Shown in pieces: positions 1 to 10,000 of a stretch of 64,000 bases of DNA (its first letter is position 1; every line of letters starts with the position of its first letter). Under the pieces are notes generated by a model. It was not told where the DNA came from. It searched no databases and worked only from the letters and a program-made list of their open reading frames with translations. This stretch comes from Undaria pinnatifida. Its lineage: Eukaryota; Sar; Phaeophyceae; Laminariales; Alariaceae. The DNA lies in assembly GCA_012845835.1 (NCBI GenBank), contig JABAKD010000014.1:2963710-3027709 (forward strand), in the 5' to 3' direction. Both the position numbers and the translations under genes were made by a program.

Positions 1-2390
1 CTCGAGGGTTTGTTTTGCTTGACATTTGCAGAGCTTGAACGAATAAAACACGGGAAAACGTTTTTTTTAACGGCATTTTAAATGGCACCATTTCCAAATT
101 GGCATCATTTGCAAACTCCTCTCCCAGGCAACCTGATATATGCTCAAAATCGTTTTATGCGCGACGTATTATGCAAATATGTGGCCAAGTTGCGACCGCG
201 TAAATAATTGCGAGCTTAGTTAGGCTTTGACCCAATAGGCGAACGTTTTATGGGCGAGCTATGATGCAAATAACAAGCCGAACTGCGACCGCGAAAATAA
301 TTGCGAGGTCGCTAGTTAGGCTTTGACCCAATAGGCGAATAAAATCAGCATTTTCAGCCTCCTTTTTCGGGGTCGCATAAGCGACCAAGAGGTGATTATG
401 CAGGCAAGTATTACGAAGTGAATTGTTGCCTTATTATGTAGCGAGTAGCATGCCAAAAACCGCGAAAATAATTGCGAGCTTTTAGTTAGGCTTTGACCCA
501 ATAGACGAATGAAATCGAGATTTTCAGCCTCTTTTTTCGGAGTCGCATAAGCGACCAAGAGGTGACAATGCGGGCAAGAATTCCATGAAACAAACCTGAA
601 GAGGAAAACAAACGATAGGAGTTGTGAAGAATGTGATACAAGAAGATTAGAAAGACTGCAAGACGAACAGCATACGTCCACAGAAACGCATATTATACCA
701 GTAGTAGATCGCTCTATTTCGTCCTTTTACACTGCGTTTGGTGCTATTTAAGTGTTCGTCATTTGGAGTGTGCTCGGTCTGCACGTCAACCTGATATAGG
801 CTCAAAATCGTTTTTTGCGCGACCTATTATGCAAATAAATACCCAAATTGCGACCGCGAAAATAATTTAAGCGACCAAGAGGTGATAATGCGGGCAAGAA
901 TTCCATGAAAAAAAACTGAAAAGAAAACAAACGATAGGAGTTGTGAAGAATGTGATGCAAGAAGATTAGAAAGACTGCAAGATGAACAACATACGTCCAC
1001 AAGAACGCGTGTTATACCAGTAGTAGATCGCTCTAATTCGTCCTTTTATATTGCATTTGGTGCTGTTCAAGTGTTTCTCATTTGGAGCGTGCTTGGTCTG
1101 CACGTCAACCTGATATAGGTTCAAAATCGCTTTTTTGCGCGACCTGTTATGCAAATAACGTCTGCAGAGCGTGAACGAATAATATAACCTGGGCTTTTTT
1201 TTTAATGGAGTTTTAAATATCATTATTTTCAAATTGACATTATTTGCAAACCCCTCTTCCCAAGCAACCTAATATAGGCTCAAAATCGTTTTATTGCTCG
1301 ACGTATTATGCAAATATGTAGCCAAATTGCGACCGCGCAAATAACTGCGAGCTTGGTTAGGCTTTGACCCAACAGGCAAACGTTTTATGGGCGACCTATG
1401 GTGCAAATAACAAGCCAAATTGCGACCCGCGAAAATATTTGCGAGGTCGTTAGTTAGGCTTTGACCCAATAGGCGAATGAAATTGGAATTTTGGGATTTT
1501 TTTTTTCGGGGCCGCATAAGCGACCAAGAGGTGATTATGCAGGCAAGTACTACGAATTTAATTGTTGCCCTATCTACGCAAGCAAGTAGCATGCCAAAAA
1601 CCACGAAAATAATTGCGAGCTTTTAGTTAGGCTTTGACTCAATAGGCGAATGAAATCGAGATTTTCAGCCTCTTTTTTCGGAGTCGCAAAGCGACCAAGA
1701 GGTGACAGTGCGGGCAAGAATTCCATGAAACAAAACTGAAAAGAAAACAAACGATAGGAGTTGTGAAGAATGTGATACAAGAAGATCAGAAAGACTGCAA
1801 GACGAACAGCATACGTCCACAGAAACGCATATTATACAAGTAGTAGATCGCTCTATTTCGTCCTTTTACATTGCGTTTGGTGCTATTCAAGTGTTTGTCA
1901 TTTGGAGCGTGCTTGGTCTGCACGTCAACCTGATAAAGGCTCAAAATCGTTTTTTGCGCGACCTATTATGCAAATAAATAACCGAAGTGCGACCGCGAAA
2001 ATAAATGCGAGGTCGTTAGTTAGGCTTTGACCCAATAGACGAAAGAAATCGAGATTTTCAGCCTCTTTTTTTGGGGTCGCACAAGCGACCAAGAGGTGAT
2101 AATGCGGGCAAGAATTCCATGAAAAAAAACTGAAAAGAAAACAAACGATAGGAGTTGTGAAAAATGTGATGCAAGAAGATTAGAAAGGCTGCTAGACGAA
2201 CAACATACGTCCACAAGAATGCGTGTTACACCAGTAGTAGATCGCTCTAATTCGTCTTTTTATACCATGGTATTACGTTTGGTGCTGTTCAAGTGTTTCT
2301 CATTTGGAGCGTGCTTGGTCTGCACGCCAACCTGATTTAGGTTCAAAATAGTATTTTTGCGCGACCTGTTATGCAAATAGAATATAATTT
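1..2390. repeat. Two tandem copies of a ~1.14-kb unit with internal sub-repeats
   Basis: The phrase CAACCTGATATAGGCTC recurs near 129, 787, 1106, 1266, 1926 and 2330. Positions 129/1266 and 787/1926 both differ by ~1,138, so the block is two long units built from shorter, related ones. Within units the same order recurs: ATGCAAATA, GTTAGGCTTTGACCCAATAG, GCGACCAAGAGGTGA, and CAGTAGTAGATCGCTCT. Open frames here are by-products of the repeats. Satellite-like; no gene recognised. Confidence 0.85.
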
Positions 2391-2529
2391 CGGGTGAATA
2401 CGCACATGAAAAAATAATGTGTGAACAAATAATAATATTACACCCGCCAACAACGTACAACAACGACGGAAAACCTACAAAAAGAAATAAGCAAATGGCA
2501 CGTGAGCGATTACGTGCTTTTTGTACATG

Positions 2530-3140
2530 TGTACAAGGGCTCCGCTCCGCGGGCGGCTGACGCCGCCCGCCACGCGCGCGCAAGGAAGATTTCAGCTAAT
2601 AAATGTGAAGGGGGCAGAAAGAAGAGGCCCATGATTTAGTGCGTACTAGCGATTTGACAATGCCAAGAGCTATTTGTGCGGAGCTGATTGCCCTGTCTGT
2701 GCTGTGCTGTATGTAGGCGATGTCACGTTCTGATCGGCAGTAGTACGGGTGTCATTTGCGAAGAAAAACTCGCGAAGAGGACCGAGATGGAGAACAAAAC
2801 CAACGACGAGAAAGTAAAAGGACTAGTACACACACGTACCAACGGTACCTGGTACCTGGTACTTCGCCCAATACCTGGTAGTACTCCGTGTGGTCCTAAA
2901 GAAAGCGCAGGGCTCTGCTCCGCAAGGCTGCTGACACCTACGCTCGCGCAAGGAAGAATGCAACTATATAATGACTGAAACATGTAAATAAATGGGGCAG
3001 GAAGAAGAGGCCCGTGATTATTTGGTGCGAATAGCGAATTGATAATAATGCCAAAAGGCTCTTGTGCAGAGCTAATTGCCCTGCGCTGTGCTGTGTGCTT
3101 GTTGATGTCACGTGCTGAACGGCAGTACGTGCGATATTTG
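2530..3140. repeat. Tandem duplication, ~370-bp period
   Basis: 2536-2750 and 2906-3130 are diverged copies. Both start with GGGCTC(C/T)GCTCCGC, contain GCGCGCAAGGAAGA, an AAGAAGAGGCCC motif, AGAGCTGATTGCCCTG-like text and a TGATGTCACGT-like site. No coding region recognised. Confidence 0.7.
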
Positions 3141-4640
3141 CGGGGAGGGGGGGGGCATGGGGACCGAGAGAGGACAATCATCTGAAGAAAGCAAAAAGAC
3201 GAGTACACAAAACACGTACATAAACCTGGTATCTGTATCGTATCTGGTACTATTTTAATACAACTAATACTAGTAACTGCTGCCGTATATTCAAAAGAAC
3301 GCACAGCGCCGCACGACGCAGCACCGCAAAACGAAGGGCAAGGCACGGCACCGCACTGCGCTGCGCTGCTGAGCTATATATAGCCGTGCTGAACTGAGCT
3401 GAGGGTGCATTGTTTGTGATCCAATAACAACGTCAGATGTACAAACCTGGTGTAGTATTAAAAGTACCGGTACGTGGTAATATACTTCGAATATTATTGG
3501 CATGTACGAACTAGTAAAAAAGTACAGCAAAGCCCGCAGCATGGCAGCACGGCAAAACACAGCGCTTCGATCTGCTGAGCTAGCGCTGCGCTGCGGTGCG
3601 GTGCTGAGCTGAGCTGCAGGGCATCGCAGGGCACTGCACGGCGCTGCGTTGCTGTGAGCTATACCGCTGCGGTGGGGTGCTGGGCGGTGTGGAGCTGATG
3701 AGCCAAGCCCAGATCTCAGCTGATGAAACTTCGTCAAGTACAAAACGAATGCCATAGTGGGAATCAAAGAAAAGCTAAAGCTGGACCGTTCCGCAACTAA
3801 TGCACAGGCGGCAAACTAGCGGCAAATGATAGGAAGTTCATCTTGCTAGACAAAAGGAAGAAAATATCGCGAAATGTTGAAAATCGTGTTGGCAGAAAAA
3901 ACAAATTTGCAGGAAGCAGCCGAAAGGTCAAGAAACAACTGGCAAAACGAGCAGAAACAAAAACAATAAAGGCCGAGCAAGAAACCAAAGAAAAGCTAGA
4001 CCGTTCCGCAAATAAGCTGGACCGTCCGACCCCGAAAATGCCAGGGATGCACCAACCGAGCACTCTCAGCAGAAATAAGTTAGTAAGTATACTTATATAC
4101 TACGACATCTGTGAAAGGCTCCCTACGACCGGGAACGAACGCAAGTCTCTCCAGGATCAGACTATACACACAGACAGTCGGTCTGAGAGCCTCGGACCTA
4201 GATGCTATCATGTATTGTGTAGCAGAAGCTGGCTCAGTGCGCGCCTTTCAGTGGCTACGTAGAGCATGTAGCATACATGGCCACCCCCTTGCTGGCCCTG
4301 GATGCTTGGTTGAGTCAAAACATCAAAAAGCGCACTCGAAACGTCTCTTCGTGGCCAGACTAGAGGGTCAGTCTGCGTGGGCTCCGATTTATCCGATCGC
4401 ATATGATGAAGCTCGGAATCGGATTCACCCAAGAAACGGCAGAAGAAAGTGGTTCACTGGTAGTCTAAAACGATCCCTTGGCATTACTTTGCATTCTACA
4501 CGCGTTGACTATGTGTTGTGTGGTAACGGTTTTTACTCTCTATCGAATATTGAATCGAACAAGTCGAAATGCTGCCCTTCCCTACCCGGAGCATGGGTGC
4601 CGACGAATGCCGCCACCCACGCGGAGCCGTTGTACCAGGT
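3141..4640. other. No recognised gene; GC-rich GCTGAGCT low-complexity part, then unassigned DNA
   Basis: 3300-3700 is rich in GCTGAGCT/GCACCGC words in both orientations. 3780-4740 contains two overlapping open frames on the + strand (3843-4262, lysine-rich, and 4111-4749) that match nothing I recognise and have no visible splice or start context; they are probably chance. CTAGACCGTTCCGCAA-like text occurs at ~3781 and ~3997. Confidence 0.4.
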
Positions 4641-4646
4641 ATCACG

Positions 4647-4712
4647 TATCCTCGAAAATTGCGGGCGTTCGCGAAGCCAAGGAGGGCGTCAGCCCGCCGC
4701 GGCGAGTAGTTA
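4647..4712 (+). repeat. Short GC-rich hairpin repeat, copy 1
   Basis: About 66 bases: TATCCTCGAAAATTGCGGGC, then AAGCCAAGG and a GGGCGTCAGCCCGCC hairpin. Related copies are at 5938-6005 (+) and 8622-8692 (-), and the hairpin core also at 2548-2575. It looks like a small dispersed palindromic element. Confidence 0.6.
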
Positions 4713-5150
4713 TGGTTGGAAGGTCGTGGTTTCGAATTACAGCAATTAATTACAATATTTTTTTGTGTGTGTATCATGATTTTTATTTCTATACGTTACG
4801 ACAAAGTAGCATGAATGTGTTCGTTATGGGTGGAAGGTTGTAGCTTTGAACCCCTCTACAGCTATAATATGCATCGTCCGAGCATTCTTTTTTTGGTGTG
4901 TACGTACCACCAGGTATTTTCATGTTTAACGTAATGATGCACACGAAAGATTGAGTGGCTCAAACGATTGATATGTTGATACATGGGTTGATTTTGGCGG
5001 GAAGGTCGCGGTTTCGATTCCCTCCACGGTCTTTTCTGGGTGTATTTTTTTTCACGTTTCAACAGATTGATATGCGTTCGTTATGCTTGGAAGGTCGCGG
5101 CTATCCTTGTGCGAGTTTCTTTTTGTGTGTGTGAATTTTTTTTCTATGTT
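4713..5150 (+). repeat. Four diverged ~100-150-bp repeats with a B-box-like word
   Basis: GGAAGGTCGTGGTTTCGAAT (4717), GGAAGGTTGTAGCTTTGAAC (4830), GGAAGGTCGCGGTTTCGATT (4999) and GGAAGGTCGCGG (5089) recur. Each is followed by a T-rich run and usually a GTGTGTGT-like word. GGTTTCGATTCC resembles a pol III B box, so the units may derive from a tRNA-type SINE, but no A box is clear. Confidence 0.45.
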
Positions 5151-5937
5151 TCACTGCAGGTTTGATGTAACCTATCTATCTTTGTTGCGATGATGTACGT
5201 TAGTACCATTGTTGCCATTGGTATTTTTTTGCTGCTATAGATGACCAGGCGTTTAATTGCACGTGCGTGCAAGGTTTTCAGAATTGCACGTAGATTCAAT
5301 ACTGCCCCTGCCGACTTCGAGAGCAGACCTCGAGCCCCCCAAAGGGTTGGGCTGGGGTTAGGGTTAGGGTCAGGGTCAGGTCTGGGGTCGGGTTGGTCTG
5401 GCAGCGCAACCGTCGTTTTGTGCGGACCTGCACATACGGAGCCGCCATACATAAATCGCTATTGAATTTACGTGCAAGTCTAAAACATCGTGCACGTGCG
5501 TGCAACTTCGCGAGGACTCGCTATAGATACATATATCCACATGTTGCTTGGTCGGCGTCGGCTTGTGTACCGTCTATTTCATATATTTTTGTTTCGTAGG
5601 CACCGTGTGTGGTTCACAACAGGGTACCTTGACCTGATACGTTAAAGTCGTACTTACTGCTGTACGCTGCTGTACGATGTACGAGTATATATGTATCTGC
5701 CCGTCATGTTTTTCTGCAGGTGCTGCTTCTTAGTGTTGCTATCCTGCTGTTGCTGCGGCTGAGGTGCTGCTGCTTGATGCTGCTGTTCGTCATCGTGTGC
5801 CGGACGACGCAATTTGTTGCTGTGGTTTATTGCACCTGATTAACAACGTTATTTGTACTGTACCCGTTGACAGTACTTACGGTCGAATGTACAGCCTCGA
5901 TTCACCTATAATCCTCTACTCGTAATACATATCATGC
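5151..5937. other. No gene seen
   Basis: Holds a G-rich stretch at 5340-5400 (GGGTTAGGGTTAGGGTCAGG and variants, too short and irregular for a telomere) and CTGCTG-rich text at 5730-5800. GCACGTGCGTGCAA recurs near 5258 and 5492. Confidence 0.4.
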
Positions 5938-6005
5938 ATCCTCGAAAATTACGGGCATGCGCGGAGCCAAGGCGGGCGGCAGCCCGCCGGGGCGAAGCCC
6001 CCTTG
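5938..6005 (+). repeat. Short GC-rich hairpin repeat, copy 2
   Basis: ATCCTCGAAAATTACGGGCA, then GCGGAGCCAAGGCGGGC and GGCAGCCCGCC followed by GGGGCGAAGCCCC. This is the cleanest copy, with two adjacent hairpins. Confidence 0.6.
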
Positions 6006-6491
6006 GTATCTTTATTTAGTATTTTGGTAGACTACTCCTTTCTTGCTTCGCTCTTTTGCCGTCGCTTCCGTGCCGAGGTCTTACCGGCAGCCATTTCGCA
6101 AAAGTAAAACAAGCATGGAGACAGGCAACGCAGCTGATACTCATTCGATCGCTATACAAATACACTAAGGTAGTATGTACAACACTTTTGAAAATGGCTC
6201 GAGGTACCCACCAATCGACCAGAAAGGATACAATGAACGCAGTAGAATTACAGATTTCTGTTTCCCTCTAGAATGCTTGTAATGTTATCGAAAATGTAAG
6301 CAAACACGAAAAGCCACGTATTATGCCGCTCGCTTTTTGTATGAGATCAATTCTCCCTTGCTGCGGCGTTACCCCATTTCCAACTCCTAAATTATTTCTA
6401 TTCTAAATCCAAGTTTTTTGTCCCCATGTCGGGACTGCGGTGCTAAATGGGTTAAAAAACATCACTTTTTTTCGCTCTTGTGACGATGAAA

Positions 6492-6570
6492 GGCTTGGGA
6501 AGTTATGGTGCGTGACTTAAGGTAGACCCTGCGCTGCCCGCGTATAACGTGACGATTTCAAAGCAATATT
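6492..6570 (+). pseudogene. Echo of E1 exon 1, 5' half
   Basis: CTTGGGAAG..TGCGTGACTT, then ACCCTGCGCTG, TAACGTGACGATTTC and AAAG line up with 6892-6970 of exon 1. Several differences include a stop in the equivalent frame, and the acceptor CAG is lost. It lies ~397 bases upstream of the true exon start. Confidence 0.8.
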
Positions 6571-6589
6571 ACACCAGTTAGTACCTAGT

Positions 6590-6868
6590 CGGCGACTAAA
6601 GAGCCAGCGAGGCGACTTACAGCCAGTGAGGCGACTTGGAGCCAGCGAGGTGGCTTAGAGCCAGCGAGGCGACTTAGAGCCAGCGAGGTTACTTTAGAGC
6701 CAGCGAACTCACAGCCTTACTGCTCTGGTTTCGAGGTGCGTGAGACACCTCTACATTTTTTCTCGCTCCAAAACTTCTTGCAACACCTCACAGCCTTCCT
6801 GTTCTGGTTTCGAACTGCTTGAGACCCCTCTTTTTATTGTGTTTGCTCCCAAACTTCATGTGCCACCT
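6590..6868 (+). repeat. 20-bp minisatellite (x6) followed by a 79-bp tandem pair
   Basis: 6594-6706 repeats GAGCCAGCGAGGCGACTTA about six times. 6709-6787 and 6790-6868 are two copies of a unit beginning CTCACAGCCTT and containing CTGGTTTCGA, TGAGAC and CCTCT. The second copy carries the pyrimidine-rich acceptor region of exon 1. Confidence 0.75.
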
Positions 6869-6890
6869 TTTTTTCTCTTTTTTTCAACAG

Positions 6891-7079
6891 GTCTGGGAAG
6901 TCCTCGTGCGTGACTTCAAGGTGAACCCCGCGCTGTCAGAGGATTACGCGACGATCTCGAAGGAGGATCAGCTTAAGGGATACGAGATGATGCAGCTCTG
7001 CCGCCAGTTCGAGAACGCCTGCAACCAGGCGTACATGCAGGGGAAAATCGGGGGAGTCGTACACTTGGACAATGGACAG
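6891..7079 (+). CDS. E1 exon 1 of those seen: start of E1 alpha
   Basis: 63 codons, phase 0 at both ends, between a T-rich acceptor ending CAG and a CAG|GTTAG donor. It reads VWEVLVRDF... then LCRQFENACNQAYMQGKIGG and VVHLDNGQ, the first helices of E1 alpha where bacterial-type enzymes have RxFE, AYMQGKIGG and HLxxGQ. At least one earlier exon must supply the start codon and any targeting peptide; none was recognised upstream. Partial copies of this exon lie on both sides, at 6492-6570 and 7333-7418. Confidence 0.9.
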
Positions 7080-10000
7080 GTTAGTTGGTTGGTTGGTTGG
7101 AATGTTTCCCCGCCCGTTTCTTCTCTTCTTTTTCCCCCTGTTTTTTTATTCCTTTATTTTCGTTGTTGCTTTTGTTTTTTTGGTTTGGAAGGTTTGATTT
7201 GGTTTGGTTAGCTGGGCAGGTCGGTTGGATGTGTGATTAGGCAAGTTGGTTGGTTGATTGGATATTTGATTGTTTGGTTTGGTTTGGTCTGGTTGATTGG
7301 TTAATTCGTCAACTGATTAGGTTGACTGGTGACCCTGCCGCCAGTTCGACAACGCCTGCAAGTAGACTTTCAGATGCACGGGTATATCTGGGGATTCATG
7401 CACTTGGACAACGGACAGGTGGGTTGCTTGGATACAAAAGGTTTTGAGACTGATTTTACGATAGCCCCGCTCCAAAACCAGCGATTTTCTTCAACGAACG
7501 CTTCGTGGCTGCTCAACACGAGGAAGGATGTCATGAAAATATGTATCGTCACAAAAATTCTTGTTGGCAAAGGACTATCGAGCGATGGCGTCGTCGGGGT
7601 GGCAATGGGCACCGTATTTCAGGAGATACGGCCGGGAGCTGGTTTCAAAACCAGATAATTGCTAAAGAAAGGTTAGGGAGGCTACCGTAGAATGGCTGAT
7701 TGGGTTGGTTGGTGTTATGGTTGATTGAATGGTCGATTGGTTAGTTGGTTGGGCGGTTGGGTGATTAGTTGCTTGGATAATAGATTGGTTGGTTGATTGA
7801 TCGGTCGGTATACCCCCCTCAAGCGTTTTTTTGGTGTTTGGTTGAGTTATAAATACAATCTATGTTTTCTTTAGGTTACAGCACGTCTGTTATAATCAAA
7901 TTCCTGAATATGTTTCAGTAAGTTTTGGGAAGTTTTTTTCTATTTTTTTCTTTTTGCGAATCTTGGAGTTTTGCACTTTTTCGCGAGTTCCTCCGTCTAG
8001 ATTGCAAACATTGGATGAGCGGGTTCCACTTGTTTTTTCTTTCGTTTGCCTGTGTGGTATGTTGAGCCAAATGACGCTCTCTTGATCGCTGTGTGTACCG
8101 GGGACTCGCAGGAGGGCAGCCCCGCCATGGTTGCCGACAGCGTGGTGAAGGACGGGCGTAATCAATCACTTGGAGGGTTGTTGAGATCGTTATTTTCCAG
8201 CGATTTTCACGGGTCGGGTCGCTCCTCGCAAGGTCGGGTCAGGCAAGGGTGATCCAACTCGACCCGTGAGATTTGAAAACCTGCTGACCCGATCCGACCC
8301 GATCCGACCCGACCTGACCCGACCCGACCCGTGAGATTTCCAACCTGTCCTGACTCGACCCGACCCATTCCGCGAGATTTTGAAAACCTCCTGACCCGAC
8401 CCGCAGGACCGGCCATGACCCATGTAAAACTCCTGTTATTTTCCGTGTTTGGGGAGGACAGGTACTCTTGTATACTTCCGTCAATATATTTAAGGCGCCC
8501 TCGTTTTCTGAGTCGATCCCTATCCTCGATCATCACTTGTATGACTCTTCAGGAAGGCATCCCCGCCATCCCATTCCCTCCCTAACAACAACAAACCTCT
8601 GCATTATATCATAAACTTGTACGAAGTACAAGGAGGTTTCGCCATGGCGGGCTGACGCCCGCCTGCGGCTCCGTGCATGCCCGTGAAGACTGAGGGTGTA
8701 TTACATAGGCAAGTCCGGGCCGTGAATGCGACAGAGGACTGCGAAGAGTTGCGTTTAAAAGAAAACATGTATGAGCGATGAGAAAGGAAACATCGAGTAA
8801 CAAAAAAGCAAGGATTGCCATCTAACACTTCGTGTAGCATACAAAAGCAAAAACAAAAGCATAGCAATTGCCCACTCGGAAGCAACACGCCGGAGGAAAT
8901 CCGACCCTAACGCTTCGAAGAAACATCGCCAGCAATCGCTCTTGCCTGGTTCCTCTGCCGTTTTGTAACTTGGGCCTACATGAAAGTGGTACTCGTTCGT
9001 GCAGCATCAGCAATAGCCGTTCGTATGGCAGCAGTAGCAGCACTAACTGCTATCCGAGCCCTTGTCGTCGAATCGTGCTATACGCTCGTTCGTAATTCAT
9101 ATACTACCTACCTGGCGGCACGATGACGAACTTTCAATCCAGTATCAACATAAAAACCGCAAGCAGCACCAACTATTAAAAGCAGAAGCAGCAAATACAT
9201 GCGGCAGACAGCAGTATCATATACGTGTGCTCGCGACAATGCAAACATGACTTTTTGTTTTTTCGGCCCAAGGGGAAAATGTACCCGGTATTCTTTTTCG
9301 AAGTAAGCAAAAAAAAAAATCTAATAAACGAAAGTGGCCACGGTGAGAATCGAACCAAGGACTTAAGGATATCCAGGTTTCCAAACTAGATGTTGGCCCA
9401 CTTTGGAATGGTAACCGCTTTTGACTCAGGGCACCGCCCAGGCGCGGTCGAGGCGCCCTCGGCGCCGTAGGGGTTGCGGGGAGCACAATGAGGGAATTTC
9501 GGACCGAGCGGTGGTCCTCATCGCGCGCTATGTCGAGGCACGCAAGAACGCCGAAAAAACGAAAGCGTTTAAGAAAACCTGAGGAGCGTTCGGGGAAGGC
9601 ACACCACCAACAGTATCGTCCCTGTGTATCCATAAACGCCCGCGCTGCTGTGTGGGTGTGTTTTGCTTTTTCCGCCCATCGACATCGTATAAGCTATCTT
9701 TCGTGCCTTCTCAGGAGGGCATCCCAGCCATGGTGGCAGACAGCATCGTGAACGGCGATAAGAAGATGAGCTACTACCGCGAGCACACACACGCGCTCGC
9801 TAGCGGCGTCGACCCCGGGCGCGTCATGGCCGAGATCTTCGGGAAGGACGGCGGGACGTGCAGAGGCGCCGGCGGGTCCATGCACATCTACGACAAGGAC
9901 ACGCACTTCCAGGTTTGGCGGAGGTGGGAGGAGAGGGGGGGGGTTGGGTGGATTACTTATTTTGTCATGCACTGCCGTAATCGTTAGACCAAAGGGGGGG

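Noticed and set aside
4111-4749. 212-codon open frame
   Set aside because: No recognisable domain, overlaps another open frame and runs into the B-box-like repeats; likely chance.
5340-5400. GGGTTAGGGTTAGGG, telomere-like
   Set aside because: Only two or three imperfect units inside a G-rich stretch that drifts to GGGTCA; not a telomere.
9333-9405. tRNA-like sequence on the - strand (B-box-like GGTTCGATTCTC, 7-base AAAGTGG/CCACTTT ends)
   Set aside because: A D-stem can be drawn, but the T stem mispairs, no good anticodon stem forms and extra bases are left over, so it is not called a tRNA.
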